A stretch of DNA of 64,000 nt. It comes from Brachypterus glaber. Lineage: Eukaryota; Arthropoda; Insecta; Coleoptera; Kateretidae. The stretch spans positions 2,852,001-2,916,000 of the forward strand of contig OY294047.1 in the NCBI GenBank assembly GCA_958510825.1, read 5' to 3'. Under the pieces are notes generated by a model. The model was not told the DNA's origin and searched no databases. It saw only the letters and a list, made by a program, of their open reading frames with translations. Every line of letters starts with the position of its first letter. The stretch's first letter is position 1. Below are positions 11,201-21,960 of the stretch, piece after piece. Position numbers and translations under genes: made by a program.

Positions 11201-14200
11201 ATGGTTCTGGATTTTCTTTACCGGAAACCTTAACTTTGTGGAGATTTGCCATTTTTTCAGCAACTAATCTATAAATTTTTGGGTCTCGAACCGATTCTTT
11301 TGTAAGAGTTTCCCCAGGTACAAATTTGTAGGCTAAACCATTGTTAAATGTTGCATATAGATTTGGAGCCAATCCTTCTTTATTTAAAAGTATAATGTTT
11401 CTGAAAAATGTATATAACTAAATCTATGGCTAGGTTCTAAAAGGGCGGATGTCACTTTGTCAATAGCAGCGTTTCCAAAATATTACCTCAGAGTTAATGT
11501 AAAAACGCTGCTATTGACAAAGTGACATTGGCCGTTTTGGAACCAAGCCACAGAAATATTTACTACCTAGGGCGCTAAACAAGATACTATACGTGAGGAA
11601 AAATAAACCCACGAGATCCATTGGTTTCCTCTTAAAAATTTTGATGGGACGGCACGAGAATTTTTTTTATAACTTTTACATTTATCCACGAATTATGAAA
11701 AAATAAGAATAATTAAGCAAAAAAAAAATTAATGGGTATCCTACTTAATACTTTTTATTTATAATCAAGTAAAAAGGATGATTTTAAAATGGTCATACAC
11801 AACGAACTAACAACTCAACTCTCTAGAATACGCATACCGTTAATATAAGGTATCGCCAACATCTCGGTTTGTTTGTAAACAAATAGTAGGTATATTCAGG
11901 CCTGAACAATAACAATTACCAGTAACTGTTATTGTTGTCTCTGTTAGAACAAAGCTGTGCAAGTAAGACAGACAAATGTATATGTTGGCTACGTTTTTGT
12001 CAGTTTTTACAAATGAAATGCCTATTCTAGAGAAAAGAGTTATTAATTCGTTGAGATAAGAGTTATTAGTTCTTTGGTCATACATGTATTTAATCGAATT
12101 TTACGCTACCGTCTTTTTATTTAATATGTATGTCTATATTTTATGACGGTTCATGTTTAGTATGTTTATTAAACATACTACGCCTATGACTAAATTTTTA
12201 AAACATTGATTTGCATAATATGGGTATACATGTATTAAAGTAGTAGATGGAATTATTTGGTTTACATTCCAGGTCCAATGGTCACCATTATTTCAATTTT
12301 TTACATCGGCACTTAGTGCTACTAAAAGTGCCGATGTATTGAAATCTTCGCCGAAAAGTCAAAATCTTTGACCACGTGTTTTTCACATTTCTCGACGTTT
12401 TAGACCATTCTGAGTGAGATATCGACTTGCATATTGTTTCTTATCGTATTCCGAAGAGCTGATTAGATTTTGGGGGTAAACGATTGGGGGTAAGGGAGTA
12501 AAAATAGGGTAAAACTCCTATTTTTAGCGTTTTTTGTTTATAATTAAGGCAATTATTATTGTATTTAGTTAATTTAGCACTTATATAAAAGATAATTTTA
12601 AATTGGTAAAAAAATGTTATAAACAACGTTTTCCTAAAACGCATTGTTTTCGAGATATTGGCGTTTAAAGCAGTAAAAGGTTTTTTTAGCATATCTCACA
12701 TATTTATAACCCCATTTCAAAAAATTATATTTTAAATAAAAGCTTTTTAAGCCCTATAAAAAATGTTATATACAGTTTTTTGCTAGAATATAATGTTTTA
12801 GAGATACAGAATTTAAAATCCATCAAAACACCTAGTTTGAAATTTGCAAACTAGATGGCTCTAGTGTACAATAGTGCCGATGTTTTGACAGGGTGCTTGC
12901 AATGTTTCATCTAGTTAATCTTTGATTATGTTCTTCAAAATTAAATTAATCGTTTCCTTTTCTTATTATACAGATTACACTGCCCTGCACTCAAAAATTT
13001 GCCGACACCATTTTAGTTGATTCTAGACCTATTTTATGCGGTGCTTTCGGAACTTTGCTTCGTTTATCTCGATCACCTATTTTTTTGGGATATAGCGCAC
13101 AGTGTTTTTTTTGCCTATACCTGTAGTAAAAAGAATAATTAACTTCTAGTTAATTTTGTTTTTTGCATTGGATTGCTTCGCTAATAATAGGGTACTAAGC
13201 CAAAAAAAAAAAAAAATTTAAAATATCCTTGTTTGTTTTTTTAAATAAAATAAAATAAAATAAAATTTTATGGGCTTCTAAATTCAAAAAATGAGATATT
13301 TTCAATTTTTTTCGCTATATTTTCATTAAAATTTTATATAAATACTCCGATGGCTCCGATTTTTATAAACAACACTAACATACATGTAAGGTTTGTAACA
13401 TTTTACCGAAATTCTTGGGGGGTGGCGAGCCTCTGGCTAGGCTTTTATGAGCAAGCTTATGCCTTATGTCTTATGGTTATGCGCGAATGTTGATAGCTCT
13501 TGACTTAATATCATTACGATTTTGCAAAAAGCTTCTAGAAGTGAGAGTAGGGAAGTAAGGGAGTATGCTCTACTCAGTAGGGAGATTGAGAGTAGAGTAG
13601 AGACTATAGTCTGCCTTTTTTTACACATCCATGCCCCAGGCGCGATTTGAACCCGCGACCTCGGAAGTATAAAGCGAACGCTATTCGACCTATACCACCG
13701 AGGCCGGCTCTTCGATTCTTACCTAGTTTCAGCTGCTCTGTCAATTAGAAGTTCAGTTTTATTTCCATAAACTCGTACAAGCACTGTATCTTCGGTAGAG
13801 GCGTCCTTTAACTTGCATCCCACCAGTTTGTTGGTAATGCCATCTGTTAACAGCTATATAGATTGATATTTATTCCACAAAATAAATAATATATAATATA
13901 TTATTTCCGTATCTTGGTAGATATACATACAGAGAAATCTTAGCAATTGCTTTCCCATTTTGAATTTTTTTAAAATTTCTGAAAGCCTTGTATTCGTAGA
14001 TATCTTTTGCGTTTTGGGGCATTTAATGTTGATATAAATCAATTTTAGCAAAAAAAAAACATTGTCGGTCGGTCGTTCTTTCTGGAAAATCTTGTGGGCA
14101 CGATAACTTAAGGACGCTTTAAGCTAGAGACTTGAAATTTGGCATAAAGGTATGTTACTTCTGGAGGGGCAAGGGGGGAAAATGGAGTAAATACAATAAC

Positions 14201-17200
14201 TTTCGCCCGAGCTTTCGCCTTTTCTTGGTAGATATACATACAGAGAAATCTTAGCAATTGCTTTCCCATTTTGAATTTTTTTAAAATTTCTGAAAGCCTT
14301 GTATTCGTAGATATCTTTTGCGTTTTGGGGCGTTTAATGTTGATATAAATCAATTTTAGCAAAAAAAAAATTGTCGGTCGGTCGTTCTTTCTGGAAAATC
14401 TTGTGGGCACGATAACTTAAGGACGCTTTAAGCTAGAGACTTGAAATTTGGCATAAAGGTATGTTACTTCTGGAGGGGCAAGGGGGGAAAATGGAGTAAA
14501 TACAATAACTTTCGCCCGAGCTTTCGCCTTTTCTTGGTAGATATACATACAGAGAAATCTTAGCAATTGCTTTCCCATTTTGAATTTTTTTTAAATTTCT
14601 GAAAGCCTTGTATTCGTAGATATCTTTTGCGTTTTGGGGCGTTTAATGTTGATATAAATCAATTTTAGCAAAAAAAAAATTGTCGGTCGGTCGTTCTTTC
14701 TGGAAAATCTTGTGGGCACGATAACTTAAGGACGCTTTAAGCTAGAGACTTGAAATTTGGCATAAAGGTATGTTACTTCGGGAGGGGCAAGGGGGGAAAA
14801 TGGAGTAAATACAATAACTTTCGCCCGAGCTTTCTTTCGCCTTATCTTGGTAGATATACATACAGAGAAATCTGAGCAATTGCTTTCCCATTTTGAATTT
14901 TTTTAAAATTTCTGAAAGCCTTGTATTCGTAGATATCTTTTGCGTTTTGGGGCGTTTAATGTTGATATAAATCAATTTTAGCAAAAAAAAAATTGTCGGT
15001 CGGTCGTTCTTTCTGGAAAATCTTGTGGGCACGATAACTTAAGGACGCTTTAAGCTAGAGACTTGAAATTTGGCATAAAGGTATGTTACTTCGGGAGGGG
15101 CAAGGGGGGAAAATGGAGTAAATACAATAACTTTCGCCCGAGCTTTCGCCTTATCTTGGTAGATATACATACAGAGAAATCTTAGGAATTGCTTTCCCAT
15201 TTTAAATTTTTTCAAAATTTCGGAAAGCCTTGTATTCGTGTAAAAATTTTCAAAGATTTCTTTTGCGTATTTTTGCGTTTTGGGACCTTTTATGTCGATA
15301 TAAATCAATTTTAGCAAAACAAAAAAATTGTCTGTAGGTCGGTCGATTGATCGGTCGTTCTTTCTGGGAAATCTCGTGGGCACGATAACTTAAGAACGCT
15401 TTAAGCTAGAGACTTGAAATTTGGCATAAAGGTATGTTACCAAAAGTTCTCGCTCCGAGAGGGGCAAGGGGGGAAAATGGGGTAAATACAATAACTTTCG
15501 TCTTATCTTGGTAGATATACATACAGAGAAATCTTAGCAATTGCTTTCCCATTTTGAATTTTTTCAAAATTTCGGAAAGCCTTGTATTCGTGCAAAAATT
15601 TTCAAAGATTTCTTTTGCGTATTTTTGCGTTTTGGGACGTTTTATGTCGATATAAATCAATTTCAGCAAAAAAAAAATGTCCGTAGGTCGGTCGATTGAT
15701 CGGTCGTTCTTTCTGGGAAATCTCGTAGGCACGATAACTTAAGAACGCTTTAAGCTAGAGACTTAAAATTTGGCATAAAGGTATGTTACAAAAAGTTCTC
15801 GGTCCGGGAGGGGCAAGGGGGGCAAATGGGGGTAAATACAATAACTTTCGCCTTAAGGCGAATATTTCAAGGTAAAAAACTTTAAATGTGAATAACGTAG
15901 TTTATAAACAATTATTGCGTATGATGTACATATTTATTTCAGATATATTAAGGCCTACCCTGTTGAAAATGACGGGTTTGTGCACCATTTATATCCGCCC
16001 AGACCCTATATTATGGCCTAATGCTGCCAAATGGTCAGAACCACAAATATAACTTTTCTTTAATGTAAAATTTAATCATAGAACTCGACTTAGGTAATAT
16101 GACATAATTAGTCATATACCCTAATTTGGTTATTATATTCCTCAGGGAACGTTCAAGTATTACGTAACGCAAGTTTTGATAATTTTGATCACTTTTTTCA
16201 TTCCAACAAAAAATAAAGTCTACTGCAGCGTATCATAATTAAATTATGATAATTCACAAGTTTAATTTACGTATGTTAATTAATCTGACTAAATATAAAA
16301 ACAAACAAGCATCCATAATGCTGTTTAAATAATTTAAGGCTTAATTTATTATTTAAAATGAGGTCAATAATACTGCTGCCAAAAAGGTTCATTAAAATCA
16401 AAAACAAAAAACGAAAATTCAAAAAAATATCAAAAAAAAATTTTTTAAAGGAAAAATTAATTGAAAAAAAGGTGTTTTTGAAAAAAAATGGTTTTTACCC
16501 CATTTTACCCCCCTACCCAACCCTATTTTTACGTTACTTCCTACCACTAAAAAAACTTTTTAAACGAATAAAGTCGCTTTCTTGGATCAGTATTCTGGCC
16601 AAGACTAGCGTTCGATGCTTGGCCAGACATCAGTATCCCAAGATAAAGCCAAGTTGGGATCAAGCGGCTTGATACAAGTCTGGGAATGGGCTGCTCGGTT
16701 ATCATGCTTGGCCCGCGTCTACGGCCTACCGTCACTATCGGCGGTTCTTGTCAGGGTCGTTGTAAATATTTTTTTACATTTTGGGCGCCACTTCCTAATC
16801 CAGTAATAATTTGTTTGTGTATTTTTTTATCTTTTAGGTGGTTTTTAAACTTTTGTCCTAATGCGAATAATAAAACAGTTAAGGCCAAAACAAATATTTA
16901 ACCCCCCTTTTATACCGTTCTCCCTTAACTGATTTTGCTTAAATACAAACTTATCCAAGATAAAAATACAAAATTTCAAGTCTCTAGCTTAAAGCGTTCT
17001 TAAGTTATTGTGGATACAGACAGACATTATTTTTTTGCTTATTTTGATTTTTCTCGATGATTTAGGCAAAAAAAAATGTTTTTTTCACAATACTTTATGA
17101 GAAGGTAAAAGTGTAATGCCCACTACTCGGCGAATTTCCAGTACTCGCGTAGAGTTGACGTGAGGTTTTAAATATTTATATTTTTATTTCTTTTTATCTT

Positions 17201-20200
17201 GATTTTTTTTAATGATTCCATTTAAACGAGGAAGGTGGGAAAAAAAGTTATCGATAAAAAAAATTAAAAACTTTCGTATTCTTAAAAGATAAAAATCGAA
17301 TGTCGGTTTTTTCTTTGAAAATCACCGATATAATATGTACAGTTAATATGTACAGTCAATATTGTTGCGTGTAACAAATTAGTCGTCAAATGTTTCGATT
17401 TAGTGACCTTTTAAAAATTTCCCTCATAATTCGGCAAAATTATTCCGTAAGCCTATGTTTCTGTGTTTATTTTCAACGTTGATGAGTCATAACTGAATTT
17501 ATTCCGATTAATGGTAATGACGCTACGCTCCTGCGTGAAATTAAATAATTGACCATTTAATAATTTATTAATTTATTTATTAATAATAAAACAACCTTGA
17601 CCTTGACCAAATAACTGATAAAATATATATTTAATATAAAAATAGATGATTTGCATTGAATAAGAGTATTGCAATATATTGCATGTGTTTATAAACGGTA
17701 TATATACGGTACCAAACATTATTCTTTGGCAATGTCAGAAAAGTGTAGCTGGTTTAAGCTTTAACATGTTCTTGTGGGTATTTTATGCAAACTTTATGAG
17801 AAGCACTTATTTTTATTTCCTTAAACGTTGTTTATGAATTTAGCTAAGCACCCTATAGATTACAATTGGTTCAAGGAAAAAAAATTATAGCTAAGAGCGC
17901 TACAAGTCATATACCAAGCGAATTATATTCGCTTATTACCAACGAACTATTAACTCTTCTATCTAGAATACGCATACCGTTAATATAAAGTATCGCCAAC
18001 ATCTCGGTTGGTTTGTAAACAAATAGTAGGTATATTCAGGCCTGAACAATAACAATTACCAGTAACTGTTATTGGGGTCTCTGTTAGAACAAAGCTGTGC
18101 AAGTAAGACAGACAAATGTATATGTTGGCTACGTTTTTGTCAGTTTTTACAAATGAAATGCCTATTCTAGAGAGGAGAGTTATTAGTTCGTTGCTTATTA
18201 CCTATATAAATATAAGGCTGTTATAATTATGACATTCAGTGTAAAAAATTATATGAAATACTTTAATTGTTTAGTGAATAATAAAATACAATAAATAGTA
18301 TGATATGTATAGCTTTTAAGCTTTTAATGTTCTGTGCTAATAATTATTAAATTATAATTTTTATAATATAATAAAAGTTCTGTAATTTTATAATAGTGAT
18401 ACTTAGTATTATTAAATAAATATAATCGTGTCTGTAAAAATATAATCGTTTCCAATTTATTTGTAACATTACTAGTTTTCGTGTCCCTTATAATATATAG
18501 CTTAGATCACTATGATTTGCCACTGTTACCAAATATCGCAGAGCCCTCTAATTTCTTTCTGTGTTTAATAAGGTATTTTAATAAGCTACCTAAATAGTTA
18601 ACTCACCTAGCGAGGTTAGTACCTTTAAAAATTTATAACTCCCCCAGGGGCGTAACCAGGTCCAAATTTTGGGGGGCTTAAGTCCCCTACATATATGTAT
18701 ATGTAAAAAATATATGCATATGTAAAAAATATATGCGTAATTTTACTTTTATAGTTTGCTTGGGGGGGGGTTAGCAAAATTTGGGGGGACTTAGTCCCCC
18801 TAAGTCCCCCCCTTTTTACGCCTATGAACTCCCCCTACTATGGTGAAGAGAAAAAGCTATTACTTAGTCAAGTTTGCTTTTTCTACGTATAAACGTAGTT
18901 ATTTCAGATTTTTGTTTAACATAAATATCTTTAATTCACAAAATTATTTAAAAAAAAACTACCCAAACAGCCCCATTTTACGGTACTCTTTAACAATTTA
19001 TAAAAAAGACATTCTAGGTATATATGAATTATTAATAAATTATCCATCTTTCCTCTAATTAATAACCATTAATCGGAATAAATTCAGTTATGACTCATCA
19101 ACGTTGAAAATAAACACAGAAACATAGGCTTACGGAATAATTTTGCCGAATTATGAGGGAAATTTTTATAAAGGTCACTAAATCGAAACATTTGACGACT
19201 AATTTGTTACACACAACAATATTGAATATACATATTAACTATAAATATGTAAATATATCGGTGTTTTTCGAAGAAAAAAAAATGTAAATATAAATATTTA
19301 AAACCTCGCGTCAACGATATAATCGACGCGGCGCCTATGCGAGCACTGGAAATTCGCCGATGACTGTTAACAACTAGAGTTGATACTTTTCATTAGAAAC
19401 GTGACAGCGTTGTACTTATTTTGCTTCCCCATTTTAAAATTTAACGTGAAATTTTGGACCCTAGCAGAAAAATTTTTTGACTAAAACCTCATCATCTCTG
19501 ACAATCCCCAATCCCCATACCCCCACTTGATCTCTGTACCCTGGGATCAGGGACGATCCGAGGGGGGAGTCGCACCCCCCACGAAACGATCGAGTCGGCA
19601 AAAGTGTAGGTCAGTCGGCAAAATAGAATTTATCGAACTTTTTTTGGGGTGATGACCTTTTTTTTTAATCATAAAAATTTGGTTGGTGTTTGGCAGGGGG
19701 GTATTTTTTTTTTGAGTTGATGACCTTTTTTTACTTATAAAAATTTTTGGCAGGGTGTAAAATTTTTTTTTGGGTGATGATTTCTTTTAGTCATTAAAAT
19801 TTTAGGCAGGGGGTTAAATTTTTTTTGCGGTGGCCTTTTTTAAAGGAAAAAAATTACAGTCAGAAAATTATTCAAAATTTTCGCCATAAAACTCTGAAAT
19901 TAAGTTAATATGAACATTCTGTTTACATCTTATTATTAGTACTTCATCAGAATTTTCTCTTTAAAAACTGCTATTTAAATTTATACCAATTTGCTTAATA
20001 AATCATCCACATTCTACTTAGTATTTTCTTATTAAAATCTATTAGTTAAGTATATTTTCGTATTTAATCTTACAGGAATCTATAAGAATCTTCTTTAATG
20101 TAAATTTTCTTAATAAATCTTATTAAATCCTAATTTAAGTTCTCTTAAGTTCTTATTGGTCTTAGGTATATAATCTTATAGGATCTTATTAGGTCTGAAT

Positions 20201-20446
20201 AAGAATTAACCAGAACGTTTTTACAGGGTACCTACTTTTATCTCTTAATAAAGTTATTAGCATCGTCAAATATAATTTATCTAAACTAATTTAAAATTAT
20301 AATTTTGTTTTTAAATCTAATCTACATACCTTAAACTCTATATTATCCTCTTTCCACGTCGGCCTCAAAACTTTTAAAATTTTAGTTGCACCATTATTTA
20401 TGTCATTTTCGTCGATAGATATGTTTATGTGCGGTACTTTACCCAT
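8157..20446 (-). CDS. eas: ethanolamine kinase, whole gene (one exon missing in gap)
   Basis: Ethanolamine kinase phosphorylates ethanolamine with ATP, the first step of the CDP-ethanolamine (Kennedy) route to phosphatidylethanolamine, in the cytosol. Exons on the minus strand are 20330-20446 (residues 1-39), 13723-13853 (40-83), 11128-11400 (84-174), 8885-9111 (174-250) and 8157-8229 (C-terminal 23). The choline/ethanolamine-kinase signatures are visible: DGITNKLVG near residue 43, the ATP-anchoring block VYGNKTELLIDRAAETR, LAPNLYATFNNGLAY near 93, the catalytic HNDLLLGN (D209, N214) and IDYEYADFNYQGFDIGNHF (D228). Junctions are phase 0, 2 and 2. The next junction cannot join exon 4 to the last exon in frame, and about 80 residues conserved in the family are absent where the N gap falls. 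With them the protein would be about 350 residues, normal for the family. Close choline kinase is less likely given the motifs. Confidence 0.93.
8230..8349. other. repeat arm to the left of the gap
   Basis: Intronic sequence with a TACAGCCTGTTCCAGAACTCG end at about 8260-8280, resembling the start of a CAGGGTG-type foldback element, cut off by the N run. Confidence 0.4.
8350..8549. other. assembly gap (200 N)
   Basis: Exactly 200 N, so probably a placeholder length. The right flank starts inside the second hairpin of family D, and about 300 bp of that MITE are missing from the gap side. The missing ethanolamine kinase exon is also expected here, so the true gap is probably longer than 200 bp. 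Confidence 0.9.
8550..8657 (+). mobile_element. double-hairpin MITE, truncated by the gap (family D)
   Basis: Right-end 108 bp of the family seen at 1480-1889 and 59537-59950, ending GAGAAATCGCCATT. The left ~300 bp are unsequenced. Confidence 0.7.
8885..9111 (-). CDS. eas: ethanolamine kinase exon 4 (catalytic loop)
   Basis: 227 nt between an ATTTTTTAG acceptor and a GTAAGT donor. It completes L174, then encodes 75 residues. It holds the Brenner-type catalytic motif HNDLLLGN and the metal-binding IDYEYADFNYQGFDIGNHF region, both diagnostic of choline/ethanolamine kinases. It ends with one base of a glycine codon, so the following exon must begin with two codon-completing bases. Confidence 0.93.
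9974..10678. mobile_element. Tc1/mariner-like MITE with long inverted arms
   Basis: 705 bp flanked by TA. The ends CAGTGCGGTCCAAAAGTCAC and GTGACTTTTGGACCGCACTG are perfect inverses, and the arms continue imperfectly for over 230 bp with C/G runs. The TA target and CAGTG terminus point to Tc1/mariner (inferred). No transposase. A solitary end (AGACCGCACTGTA) lies at about 53777-53790. Confidence 0.7.
10887..10992 (-). mobile_element. family F end fragment
   Basis: Inverse-orientation copy of the left ~105 bp of family F (GATACGGAATATTCATACC to CTAAAGCAGTCGTAG). The palindromic tail is absent. Confidence 0.6.
11128..11400 (-). CDS. eas: ethanolamine kinase exon 3
   Basis: 273 nt after a CATTTTTCAG acceptor, ending at TT|GTAAGTA. 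The first base completes R83. The 90 codons include NIILLNKEGLAPNLYATFNN and GLAYKFVPGETL, then a helical RLVAEKMANLHKV segment and a PYLWNKMDSFLKLVP stretch. All align to the kinase N-lobe and hinge of the ETNK family. Confidence 0.95.
11427..11550. mobile_element. small foldback MITE beside a splice acceptor
   Basis: The arms GGCTAGGTTCTAAAAGGGC and TGTCACTTTGTCAATAGCAG are mirrored by CTGCTATTGACAAAGTGACA and GTTTTGGAACCAAGCC. The element begins only 26 bp beyond the acceptor of ethanolamine kinase exon 3. Confidence 0.65.
11801..12075. mobile_element. MULE-like MITE, copy 1 (family B)
   Basis: 275 bp with ends AACGAACTAACAACTC and GAGTTATTAGTTCTTT. Flanks GGTCATACAC and GGTCATACAT give a 9-10 bp target duplication. 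Such lengths are typical of Mutator-like elements (inferred). The conserved open frame shared by the copies follows their nucleotide identity and is not evidence of a gene. Confidence 0.65.
12302..12915 (+). mobile_element. Helentron-like element, copy 2 (family C)
   Basis: Same start hairpin (CATCGGCACT/AGTGCCGATG) and CATCTAGT end as 4234-4932, but about 80 bp shorter through an internal deletion of the GTCCGTCTGTCTG segment. It lies within ethanolamine kinase intron 2. Confidence 0.55.
13632..13705 (-). repeat. tRNA-derived SINE head or tRNA pseudogene
   Basis: The minus strand reads an A-box-like TGGTATAGGTCGA and a B box GGTTCAAATC. An acceptor stem can pair 7 of 7 (two G-U) between GCCTCGG and CTGGGGC, and a T stem pairs 4 of 5. 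The anticodon arm does not fold, so this is not a functional tRNA. The sequence 3' of it (TGGATGTG, an A-run, then CTCTAC-rich sequence) may be the SINE body. It lies 18 bp past the exon 2 donor, in gene orientation. Confidence 0.5.
13723..13853 (-). CDS. eas: ethanolamine kinase exon 2
   Basis: 131 nt. The acceptor is placed at TATATAG|CTG because that gives LLTDGITNKLVGCKL directly after exon 1 (phase 0); the downstream CAG|ATG alternative would shift the frame. It continues DTVLVRVYGNKTELLIDRAA and ETR, the family's phosphate-anchoring segment, and ends AG|GTAAGA, joining exon 3 in phase 2. Confidence 0.93.
13912..15845. repeat. tandem array, six ~310-350 bp units
   Basis: The marker TCTTGGTAGATATACATAC recurs at about 13912, 14223, 14532, 14845, 15154 and 15506, spaced 309-313 bp and then about 352 bp. 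Each unit has a GTCGGTCGGTCG block and an ACGATAACTTAAG.ACGCTTT block. Units 1-4 are nearly identical; the last two share a ~40-bp insertion (AAAATTTTCAAAGATTTC). Diverged single units occur at 38230-38480, with relics near 16960 and 26700. Minus-strand frames of 96-114 codons in each unit are repeat-borne. Confidence 0.85.
15846..17125. other. intronic stretch, no gene recognised
   Basis: Contains a GAAAATGACGGG-type MITE fragment (about 15960-16020), a Harbinger-MITE half (about 16143-16190), A/T homopolymer-rich DNA at 16380-16560, and a GC-richer segment at 16580-16760 without a recognisable product. Confidence 0.4.
17941..18192. mobile_element. MULE-like MITE, copy 2 (family B)
   Basis: 252 bp with ends AACGAACTATTAACTC and GAGTTATTAGTTCGTT. 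Perfect 10-bp flanking duplication GCTTATTACC at 17931-17940 and 18193-18202. Confidence 0.75.
18645..18826. mobile_element. hAT-like MITE with 8-bp duplication
   Basis: Ends CAGGGGCGTAACC and TTTTTACGCCTATG. The perfect duplication AACTCCCC is at 18637-18644 and 18827-18834. Internal G-runs include a GGGGGGGG tract. The 8-bp duplication and CAGGGGCG terminus fit hAT. Confidence 0.75.
20330..20446 (-). CDS. eas: ethanolamine kinase exon 1 (start codon)
   Basis: ATG at 20444-20446, then 39 codons reading MGKVPHINISIDENDINNGA and TKILKVLRPTWKEDNIEFK, ending AAG|GTATGT in phase 0. The ILKVLRPTW segment matches the family's conserved LLRPxW just before the DGITN motif. The nearest upstream sequence shows no longer in-frame start, although long N-terminal isoforms exist in some insects and could use another first exon. 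Confidence 0.88.
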
Positions 20447-20592
20447 AATATCAGCACAGAACCAACCAGCACGAACGTCACAGCAGACTAATATTTACAA
20501 CTAAGAATGTGCTTTAAACCAGATAACATGTGGGGTACCTGGAAGTCAAATGTTATACGTGATAAATTTTAAACATGTGAGTGTAGTGTTTA
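20447..20592 (-). promoter_or_regulatory. eas: putative 5' UTR/promoter of ethanolamine kinase
   Basis: Sequence just upstream of the start codon and locally less repetitive than its surroundings. No TATA box or unambiguous initiator was identified, so this rests on position only. Confidence 0.3.
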
Positions 20593-20727
20593 GGGCCACT
20601 TGCACCAACGATGGTTTAACTTTAAACTTGGATTAAATTGAGGGTCAACCAATCAGAACGCAGCATTTTTAACTTAAACTCGGTTTAGTCGAGATAATCC
20701 CTGAACAAAAGTTGGTGCAAGTGGCCC
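20593..20727. mobile_element. Harbinger-type MITE with TTA duplication
   Basis: 135 bp with perfect inverted ends GGGCCACTTGCACCAAC and GTTGGTGCAAGTGGCCC, flanked by TTA on both sides. It lies about 150 bp upstream of the ethanolamine kinase start codon. Confidence 0.75.
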
Positions 20728-20752
20728 TTAATACTTCAAAATATAGGCACCC

Positions 20753-21049
20753 AAGTAACACGATTTATTTCTGCTAGCAACATAGAGGTTCTAAAACGGT
20801 TATTAAATATCTTTTACTTGTAGTCTCTTAACGGTTCTATTAGAAAGATAGTATTACTATAGATTTCGAAGGTGTCAAGAGTGTGTTATAGAACTAGTAG
20901 CGGGTCCAAAGTCCAAACCAAGCGGGTCTATAACGGTGCTCTGTCACGATATATCACCAAATTCTTATTACTACCAGTAATAGTCATTGGTAATGGAGAG
21001 TGATATACCACCGATATACCACCATTTTGTGTTACATGGGCAGGCCTTA
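20753..21049. mobile_element. CCCAAGTAACAC-ended MITE
   Basis: The left end CCCAAGTAACACGAT and right end GTGTTACATGGG are inverted. The family resembles the 28258-29030 element (ends CCCAAGTAGCAA/TTGCTACCTGGG). No clear target duplication. Confidence 0.45.
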
Positions 21050-21059
21050 CTAACCTATA

Positions 21060-21960
21060 AAAAATTTCAGATTCAAACGGATAAAAAATAAAATATTTTC
21101 AACCCGTTTGAATTAGTTTAAATTATTTCTTATTGCATCGAATCATCAATAATAATCCGTTTTAATTCGTTTCAAATAGTTAACCTGTTTTAATTTGCAT
21201 TTGCTATTTAAATTTAATTCGTTTTAATTTGCATATGCGGAATATCATGTTTTAATTTGTTTCTATTTGCAAATGCGTAACATATTTTAATTCGTTTCTA
21301 TTCGTATAAGCGGGATATCATTTAATTAGATACTATTTGCAAATGCGTAACATTTTTTAATTCGTTTCTATTCGTATATGCGGAATATCATTTTCAATTA
21401 TCAACTATTTGCAAATGCGTATCTGATTTAATTCGTTTGAACCTGTTTGAATCCGTTTTCTCGAATTGAAAAGTAATTTTCAATTAGCATTTGCGAATTG
21501 ATTCGCATTCCAACATATTAAAAATAAAATATTTTTAATCTGTTTTAATTCGCAAATGCGTATTACAATTTTGAATTGCTTCTCATCGACGAGTTTGCAT
21601 AAAAAAGTCGATATAAGCTTACCTAGATGATATATGTACATTACCGAAAGGAAATTGTACATACATTATACGATTTTCATTGGATAGGATGCTTTTCCGC
21701 AGCCCGCGGGTTTCTTTAGACCACGGCAACTTTTTATGCTATACTTACATATAGCATAAAGGTCTTAACATATGCTAAGACCTCCCAATTTCACATAACT
21801 ATCTGTTTGAACCTGCTTGAATCCGTTTTTTTTTGCTAATTGATTCTGATTCAAACAGATTAAGAATAAAATATTTTTAATCCGTTTTAATTCGCCAATG
21901 TGATTCCAAAAACGGATTCAATCCATTACCAGTAACTGTTATTATTTTTAAATACTATGA
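21060..21960. repeat. degenerate ~70-bp tandem repeat and related sequence
   Basis: TTTGCAAATGCG recurs at about 21266, 21336 and 21409, within units also containing TTCGTTTCTATTCGTATA and ATATCATTT. From about 21600, GTCGATATAAG and GGAAATTGTAC.TACATTATACG match a segment at 28520-28600. No gene. Confidence 0.55.

Larger units (their letters stand above)
11401..13722 (-). other. eas: ethanolamine kinase intron 2
   Basis: 2.3 kb, largely transposon: foldback MITE 11427-11550, MULE-like MITE 11801-12075, Helentron-like element 12302-12915 and SINE head 13632-13705, with AT-rich spacers. Confidence 0.8.
17126..19366. repeat. 2.2-kb inverted repeat with ~310-390 bp arms
   Basis: The left arm 17126-17513 (CTCGGCGAATTTCCAGT ... 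GATGAGTCATAACTGAATTT) reappears inverted at 19067-19366. A third single arm is at 53019-53429, ending CAGTCATCGGCGAATTTCC. The centre carries a MULE-like MITE (17941-18192) and a hAT-like MITE (18645-18826). Possibly a large foldback transposon; unclassified. Confidence 0.65.
13854..20329 (-). other. eas: ethanolamine kinase intron 1
   Basis: 6.5 kb. From its 3' end it contains the tandem array 13912-15845, a Harbinger-MITE half (about 16143), an AT-rich part, the long inverted repeat 17126-19366 with nested MITEs, and a stretch of weak dispersed repeat at about 19900-20225. Confidence 0.8.

Noticed and set aside
13632..13705. Functional tRNA gene on the minus strand
   Set aside because: Acceptor and T stems are plausible but the anticodon stem does not pair, so a SINE head or pseudogene is more likely.
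14108..15732. Repeated 96-114 codon minus-strand frames (MPTRF.RKNDR...)
   Set aside because: They exist because near-identical tandem units repeat the same frame; the diverged dispersed unit at 38.3 kb does not preserve it.
16580..16780. GC-richer segment with GTCTACGGCC resembling the start of 5S rRNA
   Set aside because: Only about 15 bases match; the A box, intermediate element and C box of 5S genes cannot be followed.
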